A stretch of 64,000 bases of DNA from Ophthalmolycus amberensis (Eukaryota; Chordata; Actinopteri; Perciformes; Zoarcidae), in the NCBI GenBank assembly GCA_024529925.1, contig JAFEUB010000275.1:487001-551000 (forward strand), in the 5' to 3' direction. Below the pieces are notes generated by a model. That model made no database searches, was not told where the DNA came from, and saw only the letters and a list, made by a program, of their open reading frames with translations. Below are positions 1 through 14,000 of the stretch, in pieces. The number at the start of each line of letters is the position of its first letter. Within the stretch, counting starts at the first letter, position 1. Position numbers and translations under genes: made by a program.

Positions 1-42
1 AATATTGTGTAACAATTAGTTAGACAATCGTGCATATCTTAC

Positions 43-118
43 CTTTGTTCTTGATTTGACTTTTGACTTGACCTTCTGTCGCCTTTTCAGTTTCTTCTTA
101 CTCAACGCCTTCTTTCCC
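43..118 (-). CDS. mycbp2: mycbp2 coding exon 2 (partial gene)
   Basis: Read on the minus strand, a CAG acceptor at 119-121 is followed by 76 coding bases and a GTAAG donor at 38-42. The translation is a lysine-rich run containing ALSKKKLKRR and KSKVKSR. It matches the basic stretch that follows the first exon in vertebrate MYCBP2 (ILNKKKLKRK, KSKVKTRSK in human, from memory). The phase fits exon 1, whose last two bases complete an Arg codon here. MYCBP2 (PHR1/Highwire) is a very large RING-type E3 ubiquitin ligase controlling axon growth and synapse formation. The rest of the gene lies to the left, outside the window. Confidence 0.85.
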
Positions 119-2408
119 CTGAAAGTATAAAGCGATCCTCAGTATTGCAAAATATACTGTGTGCCTAGGCAATGGCGACACTCACACACATAGCATAGTG
201 TTTTTTATATCTTATATCACAAGCTTTAATGCAAATACGATGATGTGAGGAGAACGGATGGTAAAGCTCCTTGTTAACACATTCTTTAAGTCAGAAAAAA
301 AGTCATTACTTTCACGTGTTTATAATAGCTGGTAAAATCTCCATTGTGTCTTTACTGATAATCTCACTTTCACTTTCAGTCTACATCTTATGCAGCTGGC
401 AGTTTGTGCCATTCGAAGTGCAGTACCCCCCCCCCCCCCCCCCCCCCCCCAGACTGTGTAGCGGGTGTCATTCGATTCAGTGTTACTCCTCTTGAAAAAC
501 ACCCGAAGCAAGCAGATGTTTGTTTCTGCAGAAACTCCATTTTTGGTGTTTTCAAACTCTCTCGAACATCTGTGTTTCACATTGGCCTCTTATGATTAAT
601 TTCACTTACAAATCAGGCTGACAATGACAAACAAGTGCTAGGGACCAAAAATACAAAGACTACTGAAAAAGGAAAGGCAGTGCTTGAATTAGTAATCATT
701 GTTACTACACTCTACTAAATAGAGAAAAGCAATTAATCTGAAAAAGGCTTTTCTTTAAGTATTGATATAGTCATTCTGTGCACTTCTCACTTAACAAGAT
801 TCAATAGTTTTTTGTTGCACTATTGATCTGTAACGGTACTGTAGGTCTACTGTCAGGGCTGGAGTTTAAAAAAACAAATGTATAGCTTAATTAAATTACT
901 CATGAGTGAAACTGAATATTGATTTCTAATAGCTTGTCAAGGTAGCTTCAGATCATTCAGCCATTTGAGCATAGTGACAGCCTGGGTTACTATTACTCAT
1001 TGAAAATACGAAACAAACAATATACCAAAGAAGGCTGACAAAAATGTCCATCGGATGTTGACAATAGTAGCTAAATATCAACAAATCTATGAGAGACAAA
1101 CGACTATCTGGCCCTTGCTTTCAGAAGGATTCCAAAGCAGTTCCCGAAAGCTTGCATATATATCTCTCCGAGTGAAATCTGCACCTTGTGTACGCAACAT
1201 CTTTCACTGTCAGATAAATGAAGAAACACTGGTAACATATAAGAGAGTTGTTCAAAATAACATCATGAATAGCTTGAACCCCTGATTATTATTTGTTTTT
1301 TGCTCACTTGTACAGACCTATAAATCAGGAGCTGGTTATGAAAACAGTATAATGTTAGACCCTTGAGCAGTGTATTGACCCAAGCTTAAAGCAAGTGTAC
1401 ATGGGGAGGGGTTGAGAACAACAATTGGGTTTGTGAGGGAGGATGCTGCAATGATCAAGCTCTTCTAGTCTACAACCTGACTGACAGGATGACGTAACTG
1501 TATTACCCGCTTGTGGTAGAAAAGCAAATGAGTTCATCCACCTCCCAACACATCCTCACCCATTGGGCTACAATGTCGAACGTTTTAGGGCCATTTTGTG
1601 TCAAATGTACGCAATAATAACGCGGTGTGTGTATTAATAGTTTGATTGTAACGTTATATCTGGTCAGTCAGCTCCAGGTTTACGTTTAGATGAAGGCTGA
1701 TGCTCCTCAACGTCAGTAAATGTTAGCTAGCAATCGAAACAGTGACGCCGTTGGGCCTAGATACACACACAGCTCACTTACATCAAATTATATTAAATTA
1801 TAAAGTAACGTAAAATATGGTGGACAACGCAAGCAGTTATTATTTAAAAATGTTAAGCAACAAATTAAAGTAGGCTATTAACTAGCAAGTACATTTGTTT
1901 ACGTTAAACGGTAGCTGGCTTTTGCTCAAAACAAAATTGCTGTTTTGACAGTTAGCCTACCAGCTTGTTTTGGATATTGCCGATAGAGCATTTCTTCGTG
2001 TCGTAATGGCCGAAGTTGGTATTGACTTTTCATATTTAGTGACAATATGTCTATGTTTAGCGACACACAATGTCCAAAAGCACCAAGGCTGCAAACCACT
2101 CGAGCAAGGGTGAACTAACGTTAGCTTAGCTCCGATAAGCTAAGGAAGTCAATTGGCAAAATGCTACTTAGCAAGCTGATAGAGGATGCACCTAAATTAT
2201 GTAGCCACTGGCATATTCATTGGAGGTAAAACAGTCATTTATGTGACAAAAGTCCAACAAGCTCAAGAACCATGCATAACTATCTATTTAGGTGTAGCTG
2301 TAGTTAACTGACGTGCCGCTAAGCAAGGGTTAATGTTAGCTTACGTTAGCCCCACAAATGACAGACCAGCCTCTGCGATATCTATATTTCTTCACGTTAG
2401 CCACTCAC
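119..2408 (-). other. mycbp2: mycbp2 intron 1
   Basis: About 2.3 kb lie between the GTGAGT donor of exon 1 (2403-2408) and the CAG acceptor of exon 2 (119-121). I see no coding exon inside. The main landmark is a run of 25 cytosines at 426-450. The short open frames here are low-complexity or chance frames, for example proline runs from the C tract. Confidence 0.7.
426..450. repeat. C25 homopolymer tract
   Basis: Twenty-five consecutive cytosines on the plus strand inside mycbp2 intron 1, hence a G25 run in the mycbp2 transcript. Such a run can form G-quadruplexes and is prone to slippage and sequencing error. Confidence 0.97.
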
Positions 2409-2680
2409 CTCCCTTGATTTATCCCTTGCTCTTTATCATTGATAGCGGTGGTATAAATCCGCCTGTATCTTTCGGCCAGAGCTCGCCCTGAGAGTAAAAG
2501 CTGGTACTGCGTCCGACAATCCGACTGGGCTCCGGGTGTCGGACAAGAACCCATTCCCGAACCGATGGTGGAGAACTCGGCTCCTGCTCCAGAAATGACC
2601 CTGACACCCAACCCCATCGACGGCGATGAGGAAGGTAGAATCCCTCCACCGGCGGCCGCTGCCGCAGCAGCACACATCAT
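2409..2680 (-). CDS. mycbp2: mycbp2 coding exon 1 (N terminus)
   Basis: The minus-strand frame opens with MMCAAAAAAAGGG and ends in QYQLLLSGRALAERYRRIY plus TTAINDKEQG. This is the diagnostic N terminus of vertebrate MYCBP2, which in human begins with an Ala-rich MMMCAA segment and has the same QLLLSGRALA.RYRRIYT block. I chose the ATG at 2680-2678 because it aligns with that start; the frame stays open upstream to an ATG at 2707. The exon ends in phase 2 before a strong GTGAGT donor (2403-2408). The protein is a giant RING-Cys-relay E3 ligase of the nervous system; its catalytic parts are not in this window. Confidence 0.88.
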
Positions 2681-3130
2681 CGTTTTGGAGAACAATGCAT
2701 ATATCACACAAAAGATACCACAGCTAGATAATATCTAGCCATCCGATGCAATCCAATTGTCATTAAATCCTCCACGCGTCACATTATTTGTCGGCTCCAA
2801 GTTGCAGATATACCACAATTAGCATCCACGGTCCCCAGTTATTATAAGAGCAAATTGTAGCCGATCTGGTGGTGCAACTACAACGTTCGGTCTTCCGATC
2901 CCGGCCACGGCGTCACCACGGTGCTTGTCTCCCGTAAATATATCTTCTCAAGCCATAGCATTTTTCTTGACAAATTGCAGAAACGGAACCATTAATTTCC
3001 ATCAGTCGCCTTGTCGTGATCGGGTTTTATTAGTTCCTATAGTGTGTTCTTGACCCCAGAGAGGCAGCACCCTCAGTTGGGCTGCCATCTTAGCTCCATC
3101 ATCCCTCCCCTCCCTGGCTGAGTGTTGCGT
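2681..3130 (-). promoter_or_regulatory. mycbp2: probable mycbp2 5' UTR and promoter region
   Basis: This stretch lies directly upstream of the mycbp2 start codon on the minus strand and is locally richer in GC and CpG than the AT-rich intron and intergenic DNA around it. No TATA box or initiator is distinct enough to fix the transcription start. The assignment is by position only. Confidence 0.35.
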
Positions 3131-4594
3131 CGCTAGCATGCTGGGATATTTTCATGCGACTAATGCCGGGCGATGCTATCACCGATTTATTTAATCAATA
3201 AACCTCCCTGTACATACATATTCTAATCTGCAGTTATTTATTCAAAACACAAAACCACGACAACCGTGGAAGTGAACATATAGCGAGAATATAGAAACAA
3301 TACGATCTGTATTGCACAGTATGCACGGTTGGAAAGTGGACATTTAATTGGCAGAGGTCCATCCAAGGCCCCTCCCAGTTTGATCATAAAATCGGCACAC
3401 TGAGATACTTTTAAAACCGATTAAATGTTACGTTGTCCGCCAAAAAAAAAGCACTGACGCTCCGGTTTGACTTTTGAAAACAGTGTTGCATGTTGTTTAG
3501 ACTGCTTTGACTTATTAGCTCGTAAGTTCCTCTCTGTTATTATAATGCAGTCATACTGTTCCATAATGAATATAAACTGGAACCATGTACACTGTTAGTG
3601 TTGGGCACAGTACTTCCCCCTCCAGTGAACACTGGAACTGTAAAATGTTGCCATTTGATCTCAGACAAGCCTTCTTAAACAACTTTGCACAAGGGCTGCA
3701 GCCGTCTTTTATTAAATCTTAGTGGTACAGTGGTCCTCTTCACCGAGCTGGCCCCAGCTGAGGCCTCTATCTACCTACAGCAAAATATGCACCTTTGCAT
3801 GAATATAGGCTGCATGATGTGGCTCACTGTTGGCGAGATAGCAGATGCAATATGTGTTTTATCTATGCCTAAAAATTACATGGGAATACGGAAGTGCCTC
3901 AGGAGTGCAACATGCACATTATAGGCCTAGTGATAGTAGTAATACTTGTGTTTTTTACCTTCTGACAGGAGGAGTTGGAGCAGGAATGCTGCTACGGGGG
4001 AAACTGGGAGACACTGTGTGGGGTAACGTGAGTCAGTATGGCAGTAAAGGCCAGAACACACTGCAATGCAAAGGCAAACACAGAAAACAGGTGCAGGCAG
4101 TGCACATGTCACAGAACTTAACATAATATATCTGGATAAATACATGTGTGATCCATTTACTTCATGTGTACAGTCTATAATCTATAGTTATGTCATCCTG
4201 ATGCTATAATGGTATTATGTTGGCCTATTCTGTAGGCCACACACGACATCAGTTGCACGTCTGTCCATCCTTGGAGAGGGATGCCATCTCTGTCGCTCTT
4301 TCTGACGTTTGTTCAAATTCTTTTCTGTCAGATGGCTTTTGGAGCAGATTTAATATTATCTGAATCGATAGTGCAAGGAAAAATGGTGTTGTTTGCTGCA
4401 CATATTATAAAACCCCTGACAATTTGTGTTATTTGGCTATGTAAATAACACTGACTTGACTGATCTAAGCATGTATCTGGGAAGCGTATTTCCAAAATGC
4501 TTTACTGAATCTCCCTAATGTCAAAGTTCAATTTAATGTTGTATTTTTTTATGGTGGTAGAGATGTATGTACATGTGGATGTGCATGCATAACT

Positions 4595-4637
<43 letters not shown>

Positions 4638-6859
4638 GAGGAAAATAGAGACAGAGATTTACACAGGCCCTGGTGCTGCTTTATTGGCTGCCAGGCAGCG
4701 CAGCGGCCCAATTACATGCAAGAGGTCGGTCTACTGTCTCCCCCTCATAGCAACCCAGGAAGCGTTGGGAGATTATCATGCGCAGTATCAGAGTGCCAGC
4801 ATGTGTCAGTGATGACAACTGACTCTTCTGTACTGTTATGAAACTTAGGGATTGTCATATTAGGATTTCTGTTTGAAATATTGGAAGTGAAAAGCAGCGT
4901 GTGACATTTGTTGGCCCTCCTTACTTGTCTTTAGGAAGAAGGTTATCCAAAAAGATTTGGTGTTTGATTGTGAAGCCACATTCAAAGGGCTGCCCGGTTA
5001 TCTTGGCTCTGTCCTGTTAGGACAACTGGAGGGAGGAGGGGAGGAGGGGAGGGGGTATCTAGGCCGAGATGATGCTATAGATCAGGCAGAAGTGTCACAC
5101 GAATGAGATGAACCGGTGGAGATGAAACCCAGTTGGTATATACACACATCAGGGAAGTGAGGCGGGATACATAAGAAGATCTAGATGGGTTGTTGGAATG
5201 ATATGAAAGCGTGCCAGTGTCGTCAGTCGTCCTGACGCAACACAACTTACTGCATGCGAGTGTCGATGTTCATGAGTAAGGGCATAATTATTGTGTCTAT
5301 TTGGAAATGCGTTTTCTTTTATGTTACATCTTGACCTTCTCATATTCCCTGTAACAGATCAGGTTGCATTCATTTCTGCTGCTTTGCCTAACTGACTGTA
5401 AAATGAACAGGATGTCTATTACCTTGGACAGCTTGTGAGATTCATCTACGGTATTTTAGAGTTGCACAACCAACATTGCCATTTCCATCATTGTAGCTCT
5501 AGCGCCACCCAGTGTCAGCCGCTCTCCACTTTCATTTATGCAGCCATAAAGAGGGCAGATTATTGTTGAGTGCAGGGGTTCATTCGAGGGCTTTCCAGCT
5601 GTTTCTTAATGATAATGATACCATTAATATCTATGTCTTAAATCAGCTGAGTGTGTTGCCAGCTCAGTTAGACTGAAGTGAACACGGTTGACTTTATTGT
5701 GATGCTTTTTAATGTGCTATTCAGTTGGGCTTGTCCACACAGATCCGTCTTTCTTTTAAACATTTGGCGCAGCAGCTCGATCGGTGCAGTTAGTCTGCAT
5801 TCCTCTCGTGCTGTCGTCATGACTAGGACGGGTTGACCTCAGTATCACGCCGTCACACCCCTGCATGCTATGCACAGTTCATACCTTTGATCGTTCAAAA
5901 CACGGCACGCCCCACAATGAAGCTCACAGTCACAGACAGTATGGCATTTATAGATCAAGTCTGATCGACGCTTACACATTTTACGAGTACTCCTGATGAT
6001 TATCCACTGCTATGCATCAGGTAACCCTAAATATCCCATAGCTGTCATGAAGAAATTAACTCAGGTAGTCCCCCCTTTAGAGGGCTCCTCAGGTGGCTCG
6101 GTCTCAATCGCTGGAATTATACATGATGTGAGATGCCATTCGGTAGAAGTTTCAGTCGAACTTTGAGTGACTGTGGTGAGGCTTGCTCAGGTATCAGTAT
6201 CCCACCCTGTTACCTTTGTGACCGGACCGCGAAGGTGTTAGTAGTTCATTTATCAGACCTAGCGAGTGATGTTTTATCTATTTACCTGTGTTTGAAAACC
6301 AAGTTGAAACCACCTTTTCTTCCAGTACTTTTATCAGCATACATGTGTAAAGAGCAAAGTCCACTGTCAGCCAGGTATTGTATTAAAAATATATATTAAT
6401 ACGCAGTCATACAGCAGGGTAAGACTTTCAGAGGAGGCAGGTCAGTCATTTATGTAGACCAAAGGTCATTATATATTAGAGTCCTACTGGCATTATGTCA
6501 CAGTGAATATCAAAATATACAATCTTTCAAACAGGAGACTACTATTAAACGGTGTCTCCATTCAATCCAATTCATTTCAAAGCTTGAAGGTCAAAGAAGC
6601 ACAAGCTCCCACACCCACATAGTTCTGCTTCCTTGTCACCTAAGTTGTAATGCAGGTCCTTCAGCACTCCACCCAATTCCTTTTTCAACCCTGAACAGAC
6701 AGCGGAACAATTATGAAGGCTGAGTCGGTGATGACGGAAAGAGAAAAATGTAGAATGAGAGCTGGAGAGAGAATTCTTTGATTGTTGTCTGAAGCCACAC
6801 CTCGGGGTGGCCTCGGAATCTCCTCCCTTCGGGTTAAAAGCAGACGGAGGGATCAGGGT
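3131..6859. other. intergenic DNA between divergent mycbp2 and scel
   Basis: About 3.7 kb between two genes transcribed away from each other. I find no convincing exon or RNA gene. It contains a (GA)n microsatellite at 4598-4635 and a purine-rich patch near 5030-5055. Open frames here are short and have no recognisable protein similarity. Confidence 0.5.
4598..4635. repeat. (GA)n microsatellite
   Basis: An uninterrupted run of about 19 GA dinucleotides in the mycbp2-scel intergenic region. Confidence 0.95.
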
Positions 6860-6957
6860 GTGATTGCACTGCAAATCTGAGTACCAGGCAGGTGTTGAAG
6901 AGCTGAGCTGTTGTGAGAGTTTTAATTCCTCCGTCTATCGAGTCACAGACAAGGCAG
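6860..6957 (+). other. scel: possible scel 5' non-coding exon
   Basis: The first scel coding exon begins right after a splice acceptor (TTACAG at 8069-8074), so at least one upstream non-coding exon must exist. A candidate ends at 6957 with CAAGGCAG followed by the donor-like GTACCC. Its 5' limit is a guess. Only cDNA could confirm it. Confidence 0.22.
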
Positions 6958-8087
6958 GTACCCTCTTTCCAAATACTTTGTCACTTTACACTTTACACTA
7001 ATATGTTCGTATACTGACATGTCAGATTAGTTTTAAGTGCTTAGAAATGACTTCAAGTGTGATACAGAGCTGTGTGAGACAAAAATGCAATAGTCCTGGA
7101 TGAATAGAAACATTATGTCAATTATCTAATGATTTACTTTTAGTTACTTTTTGAGTGACTTTACTTTGAGGAATGAAATGCATGTCGTGCTGATATTGGG
7201 GATACACCAAACACACACACTTGATTTCATGTCTAAGATTGCTGTTAACACTTACTGCTTAACATGAGCCACGCTGATTTAGTCATGATGTCAGAAGCAT
7301 TGTGTTACCGGACAGTACATCATGGATTATTACTGTGTAATCTTCGAAAGCGCGAGCTGTAAATCTTCCACTTTTACAAGGCTCACTAAAGTGTGGACAC
7401 CGAGAGAAGAGATTCTCAAACAATTTGATTTTTCTCGAGTTTAATAATCTCGACGGTTCAGAAAACTCCAGGACAAGCTCGGTTTGAGCTCTTTACCGCA
7501 CGGCATACCTTACATGGACCTATCAAACAATGTCACACACACCATAAATATCATATGCGCTAGTAGCAGTCATCACACAGTAGTTTATGTGACTAATAAT
7601 TAGAGACACAATGCATTTACAGTTATAACTTCCCTCACAGCTGTAGATATTTGCCTCAGGGCTCCATAGAAGTGTACGTGCCGGAGTGTGCATGTAGTCA
7701 AAAGGGCACAATCTTTGTCATTCATAACTAATGTCACCAGTACGCCCCTCTGTTTTGCTGACAATAGTGTGTTTGGAGAAGGCGTGTCTTCATGTGGGTA
7801 CAGATCAAGACAAACCAGTTTAAGGGCTTGATCGGGGAGTCTGGGGTTGAGCAGAACTTTAGTTGATACTTGCGCCACACACAGGGACAAATCCAGCATG
7901 ACATGTTCACATACATACAGAACAGCATTGTTCCCTAACCTGGTGTAGTGATTTCAGGTGAGACGTCATGCGCTGGATATGAAAGGTGTCAGCTCACAGT
8001 ACCACCTGGTGGCTACATGTGATGTGTAGTTTCATTATGTGACGAAGTCCCTCCTTGTTCTCTTACACTTACAGGTGAAGTTACAAA

Positions 8088-11000
8088 ATGAGCAAGTATT
8101 CGACTGGTAAGTATAGAAATATATCAAATATTAAAATACCCCCCAAAAAATGAATGTGAAATTCCATGTTTTGTCAATATTCAAAGCTTACATTTGTCAT
8201 ATGATGCTCATAGAATTTTACAATACTTATATAATTTATAGATTTTTTTAAATCTTTGAGGTTTTATCATTTATTATTATTATTTTCAGCTCCAAATATA
8301 TTATATATTTTTTTTCTTAACCATTATTATTTATTAGTCTTTCTAAGAGTATGCCACCCCGCATTCCACTGCACACACTGTTTGAGCATGTGACAAATAA
8401 CATATTTGAATCTTTAAATGTGTGCAACAGTGGCGGGGAGTCATATCAGTTCATCAATGAAACTTTTATAGCACCTTAGGTGTCAAAGTGCATAACTGAT
8501 AACAAGACAGTACAAATGTAAACAGGAAAACAAGTCGAGACTAACACAGGAGAAATAAAAATGTTATTTTTAAACAACACAAAACGAGTAAAATAGATGA
8601 AAAGTGATTAAAAAACAGATAGCGACATATTCTTGAGGCTCAACATTCTCTTGTCTCGTATTTGCAGGCAAGGTCAGCTCTCTCCTAAAGGACGGCAGCT
8701 GGATCAAAAAAGCGGACGATGAGGACGAAGACGTCGAGTGAGTCACGTAAACATAATCAGATACAATGTTCTATACTGGAAAACACACACGTAGGATGTG
8801 TCAGAACTGTTGGGTGTGTGTAAAAAAATAAATAAAGCCTCCTCCTGCATTGCTTTTGGTAAGCCAGAGTGCTGAGTCATCTCTATGAGTGAATTAATTG
8901 GCTCCTCTTTTCCTCCTTCAGCCGAGACCCAAACTTTGGCAAAAGTATTCTGGGCCAGCGCAGTGAAACTACTGTTGGGTAAGACAAACATTTCAACTCC
9001 AATAACTTTGTTGTTACTCCAATAACTAAATGTGGCGACTGAGTTGTTAATCCTTCATTTTTTTGTTTTTTGCTCACAGTCCAGACGGTGAAGAAGTAAA
9101 AACCACCACAACTACAAGCAGGTCAACATCTGTGCAGTCTCTCTCCAAGAAGTATGATTTTAATAAACATTCTGTTATCTTTTTATATTGATGCAGAAAT
9201 GTTTATTTTTCAAATAAACATCATGTTAGCAGTTATTTTAAAAAAGCAGAACATTTGATTGTAAATTTCTGTCATTGCAGATTCAGCGGAAGTCAGGATG
9301 AGCTGAGGAGCGGGTTGGTACAGTATTTATTGTAGTTCCTTTCCTCACTCCAGCCCTCCTCCAAGTCAAAGGCACTTTCAATAACTTTAAGCAGTAACTG
9401 TGGCTAAATAAAGCTTCTCCTCTAACAGCAGCGCCCTGCCTTCCAGCCCGACTACATCCTCCTACACCAAGAGGTACATTTTAAATAACGCAACTAATTG
9501 TTCAATACAGCTTCTTCTTTTTCTTTATACCAAATCCTCTGAATAACCTGCCTCTTTGTTGCAGCACATACTCAACCCTGAAGTCAGATTATCCCAGCAG
9601 GTGTGTAAAGCTCCAGTCTTTTACACACACAAAGCAAAAAATCAACAGAGAAGCATAAATATAATGTGTGATTTTTGCATTTATCGTATCACAGCACAAC
9701 CACCACGTCCAGGACGACTGTCACAGAGGAACCTAAGACAAGGTACGTGACTAACAGTTCCAATTCAACCGACAAGGAAAAATACAACTCCTGAGCATTC
9801 TGTGAATTTATTCTGTATTGCTCTTCCTTCAGCACCAGAACCACTTCGGTGTCCAGGGACGGCACCAGTGAGACCACCATCACCACCTCCAAGAGTGTTA
9901 GGTGGAGAACGTCACAGCGTTAATGTGGATCATCTTATCGCACGTTCAGTCTGTCGGTGTTAATGACGGCTGTGTTTTCTTGCAGCTCCACTGTGATTAA
10001 AAGTCCCACCACGACGTTCACTGAGCGCGTCAAGTCTTCAAGCAAAGGGTAAAGAATATATACTGCTATATGGGGGAAGAAGTTCTCAGAACCTTCACTT
10101 CAGTAAAAGTACCAGTACAAGTATTATATATACATATATGATACATTTACCTGTTTGGGCCTCTGACAGTCAAAATTCTGTGACACACTGGTTTAATATT
10201 TAACAAATCATTGTGTTTTATAAACCAGTCCAACGTTTTAAATGTTAAATCTTAATCCATCTCCAACGAGATCTTGTACAAGTACCTCAAAATTGTACTT
10301 ACCTTACTTACTTGAGTAAATGTACTAATGAACTGATTTGAATGTCTTTTCACACAGGCCACTGTACTCAAGCTACTCACCGACCAGAACCACCAAAGAG
10401 ACTGAGACTTCTGTTTCCAGCAGTAAAGAGTGAGACATGGGCAGATATCTGACATTATTCAAACACCTGGTATTGAATAACAGTACAATTTAAATCTATG
10501 CATCACTTACAATCTAACCCGTATTTCTGAGCAGCGCTGAGAACAAACTTTACGACAGTCTCATCCCCTCGGCTATCAAGAGTGATTCCTCACCCACAGA
10601 CAGGTGATATTTTCATTCAGCAAAGCCTTTAAAATTAATTATATCGATCATGCCGCCGCTCGATCGTTAATGATATTCTGTAATAAGGTATATTTTCTTC
10701 TTTACAGCAAAACAACCGTCTTCGAGACTGAGAAGGTGATGGTGAAAAGCAGCACTGAGTGAGTTTCTTCCCATACTGGGTACAATGCAGGGGAGGCTGT
10801 GTGTGCCAGCATATCCCATCACAGAAAATGAACTGATGGTGCTAACTAGTATTGCCTGTGGAGCCGAGGCCTATATCCCACCACATATCTCACTCCTTTG
10901 TGAGAACTGTTGTCCGAAAACAAGAAAGAACACATCAGTGAGCCTTATCATTACGAAGAACATGGGCGTTGTAGTGTATTTTCAGTCAATCCCACAAACA

Positions 11001-14000
11001 CCTCCCTGCTGCTGTAAACATTCAGCAGAGCACCAAATGTGTGTTAGTCCCCCACTGAAAATAGTCCACAACAAATGAGCCCTTTACTCCTGTTTGAGTA
11101 ATGTTTGCTAAAAACGACAGTGCCCAGCGGATTAAGGAAAATGATTGAGCCTTTTCTTCACAAATGAAATCATACCAATAGGCTTGGGGCTGAAGGCCAC
11201 TGACTGGCTTTATGGCTGTAATGGTAACGATATACTAATGACTATTTTTTATATTTATTATTTTATATTATGTTATGAATATTATTTGACCAATATTTGT
11301 GTTTTTTTTGTATTTAGCAAGTGAGACTATATCACTTTTGAAAGAACAGATTACAAGATATTCCTCTAAGAAAAGAAAAGTTGAATTCACAAGCAAAAAA
11401 AAAAGCACCCTTTCTCAACTTAATACACTTCAATCTATACATCGCTTGCATGTAACCTGTATCTCTGTGCAGTGCGGAGGACAAGCTCTTCACCTCACTC
11501 ATCCCTTCATCTGGCAGGGAGGATTACTCGTCCCCAGACAGGTGATATTTTCCTTCATCAAGCCTAGAAAGCATATATATATATAAAATAACGACAGTAA
11601 ATCAATAATAATATTCTGTGATGAGGAATATCTTCACACAGTGACCCGGACATTAAATCAGTCAGATGAAAATATCTCATCTTGTTGTTTTTTTCCAGAT
11701 ATGGCACTAAAACTACAACCAAAACAAGGACTTCCTCTGTGTAAGATAAACTTTCATCAATATATATATATATATATTAATAAATATACTTAATGCACTT
11801 ATGCCGTATATTTATAATATTGTTGCATTGCAGGGCTGAGGATGACCTGTATGGCACCCTCCTGCCTCAATCCATTACATCTGTATCTGACCGTTCTCCT
11901 TCTGTCAGGTGAGATGTCTCAGTGAATAATTATTCTCAAAACACACAACCATTTAATTATCCTGTCATTTAAAATGATCACATCGTCATTTTCTCAGCAG
12001 CAGCAGAGGGTGAGTGCAGCCGAGACTGCGTATTGGTTCCGTACAATATAGTTATATATTTCTTCTGACATTGTCTTTTGTGCCATTTAGAGTTGAAAGC
12101 TCAAACCTGTCATCGCCATCCTCCACCAGAACCACCAGGTAAACATGCTGACTGCTCAGGATAAGATGGAGTTGATGCCATCTGAAGAACTATATTCAAT
12201 ATAATCTTTAAACCACTCTAGATTAGGTTGTAATGGGTTGGTTAGATTGTTAAATGTAGCTGTCAAACCCAAAATATTAGTCATCTTTATTTTAACTACC
12301 TACAGATTTTATAGACTGATACATAAAATACTATTTAATCAAGAGCATTTTGTAATTTAGCCTACAGTGACTAAAAAATATATATTTTTAAAAGGCCAAC
12401 ACATTTTTAAAAAGCGAAGTTCATTTAAATGGACTACTTTTAATAAGGTTTATCATCAAAATAAAAAAAAAATATTTATATTCTTTTACATTTTAAAAGG
12501 ACAGTGTGTAGCATATTTGGGATCTATTGGCAGAGATGGAATATCATATTTTTAAGTATGTTTTCATGAGTGAATAATCACCTGGAAATAAGAATCGTGT
12601 TTTCGTCAGCTTAGAATGAACCGTTTATATCGACATAAGGAGCGGATCCTGTTCAAGGAGCCAGTCTACAGTGGCTCAGAATGGACAAACTAAACCCGAG
12701 CTATAGTTGTTGGTTTTGCGTCGGCCACCATGGTTCTCCGACACGCTTGGCACATGGGAGAAATTTCAGTTAAATGCAATCTGCAACCTCGCCGCTAGAT
12801 GCCACCAAATCATACACCCTGCACCTTTAAGGAGGTCTATGATTAAATGATTATTCTTCACAAATCTTTTTTTTATCCAAACGCTAAATGTAGTCATGGT
12901 ATTTGTATCTTTGATTTTTTTTACACATCAACAAACAAGACGTGGATTCTAAAACCAGACTCGCAGCTCTGTGACGCTGTACTTTAGCACAGGTCAGCAT
13001 GCTAACATGCTCAGAATAACAACGCTAACATAATGATGTTAAGCAGGCAAAATGTTTACCATGTTCACCATCAACATTTTGTGTGCTAGCATGCTAACAG
13101 TTACTAATGAAGACAAAACACAAAGTACAGCTGAGGCTGATGGGAATTGCATTAGTTTTGTAGGTATTAAGTTAAGAATTATTATGTTTTATTATGACAA
13201 TTGATACAACAACAATAATATTGTAATATCTGAATTATGATGTAATGTCTGACTCATAATTCAAAGAACCAAATAAATACATAAATAGAAATACTGTTCA
13301 TATCTCATTCATGCCTCTTTGACACACAGCTACAGCTCGTACACCGATGATCTTCCCTCCACCCGCACCAGCTCCTACACCATCAGCAGCACCCCAAGGT
13401 GATCATTTCACGATCGTCTCTCACTCTCAAAAACACACCTCTTGTCTGTACAACCGGATTAAAACGTGCCTCTGTTCTGTGTTTGCACACGCAGTGACGA
13501 CTACAGCAGCGACCGTAAAGGCGACTCTTACTCCAGACCAGACTCCAGGTAGGAAGCAGAGCAAGCTAAGCTCTCGCATAATGATTTTCTTTCTTTCCAT
13601 TTCTCTGAGTTTGCAGTAAGTGAGAAATATTCAAAATATCCTGTCATATGTGGTTCATTTTGTCTTTGTGTAGTTATGACTACAGCAGCATCACCAGTCC
13701 CACCTCCTACACCTCAAAGCCCTACAGGAGCAGCAGGTATTCCTTGACATTAAACACTGCTTGGTTTGATATTATATGAGAGTAAAGCAAGACTCTTGTA
13801 GAAACTGATATCTGTTTAACTCTCACAGCAGGTCGGATGACACTGATCAAATCTACTCATCCTCCACGAAGAGTGTGTATGCAGCTCCTGAGAGGTAGGG
13901 AAAAGTGCAACATGCTCACAATGACAACAGTCCTAGCATGCTGAGAGGTCAGATGTTTATAATGCTCACTACCGTAGTTTAGCATGCTAACATTTGCTAA

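Noticed and set aside
320..595. Proline- and glycine-rich frames around 404-580
   Set aside because: Produced by translating the C25 run; not a gene.
10785..11078. 97-codon frame after the scel exon ending at 10758
   Set aside because: Intronic. The scel reading frame joins 10758 to 11473 in phase, and the frame has no family similarity.
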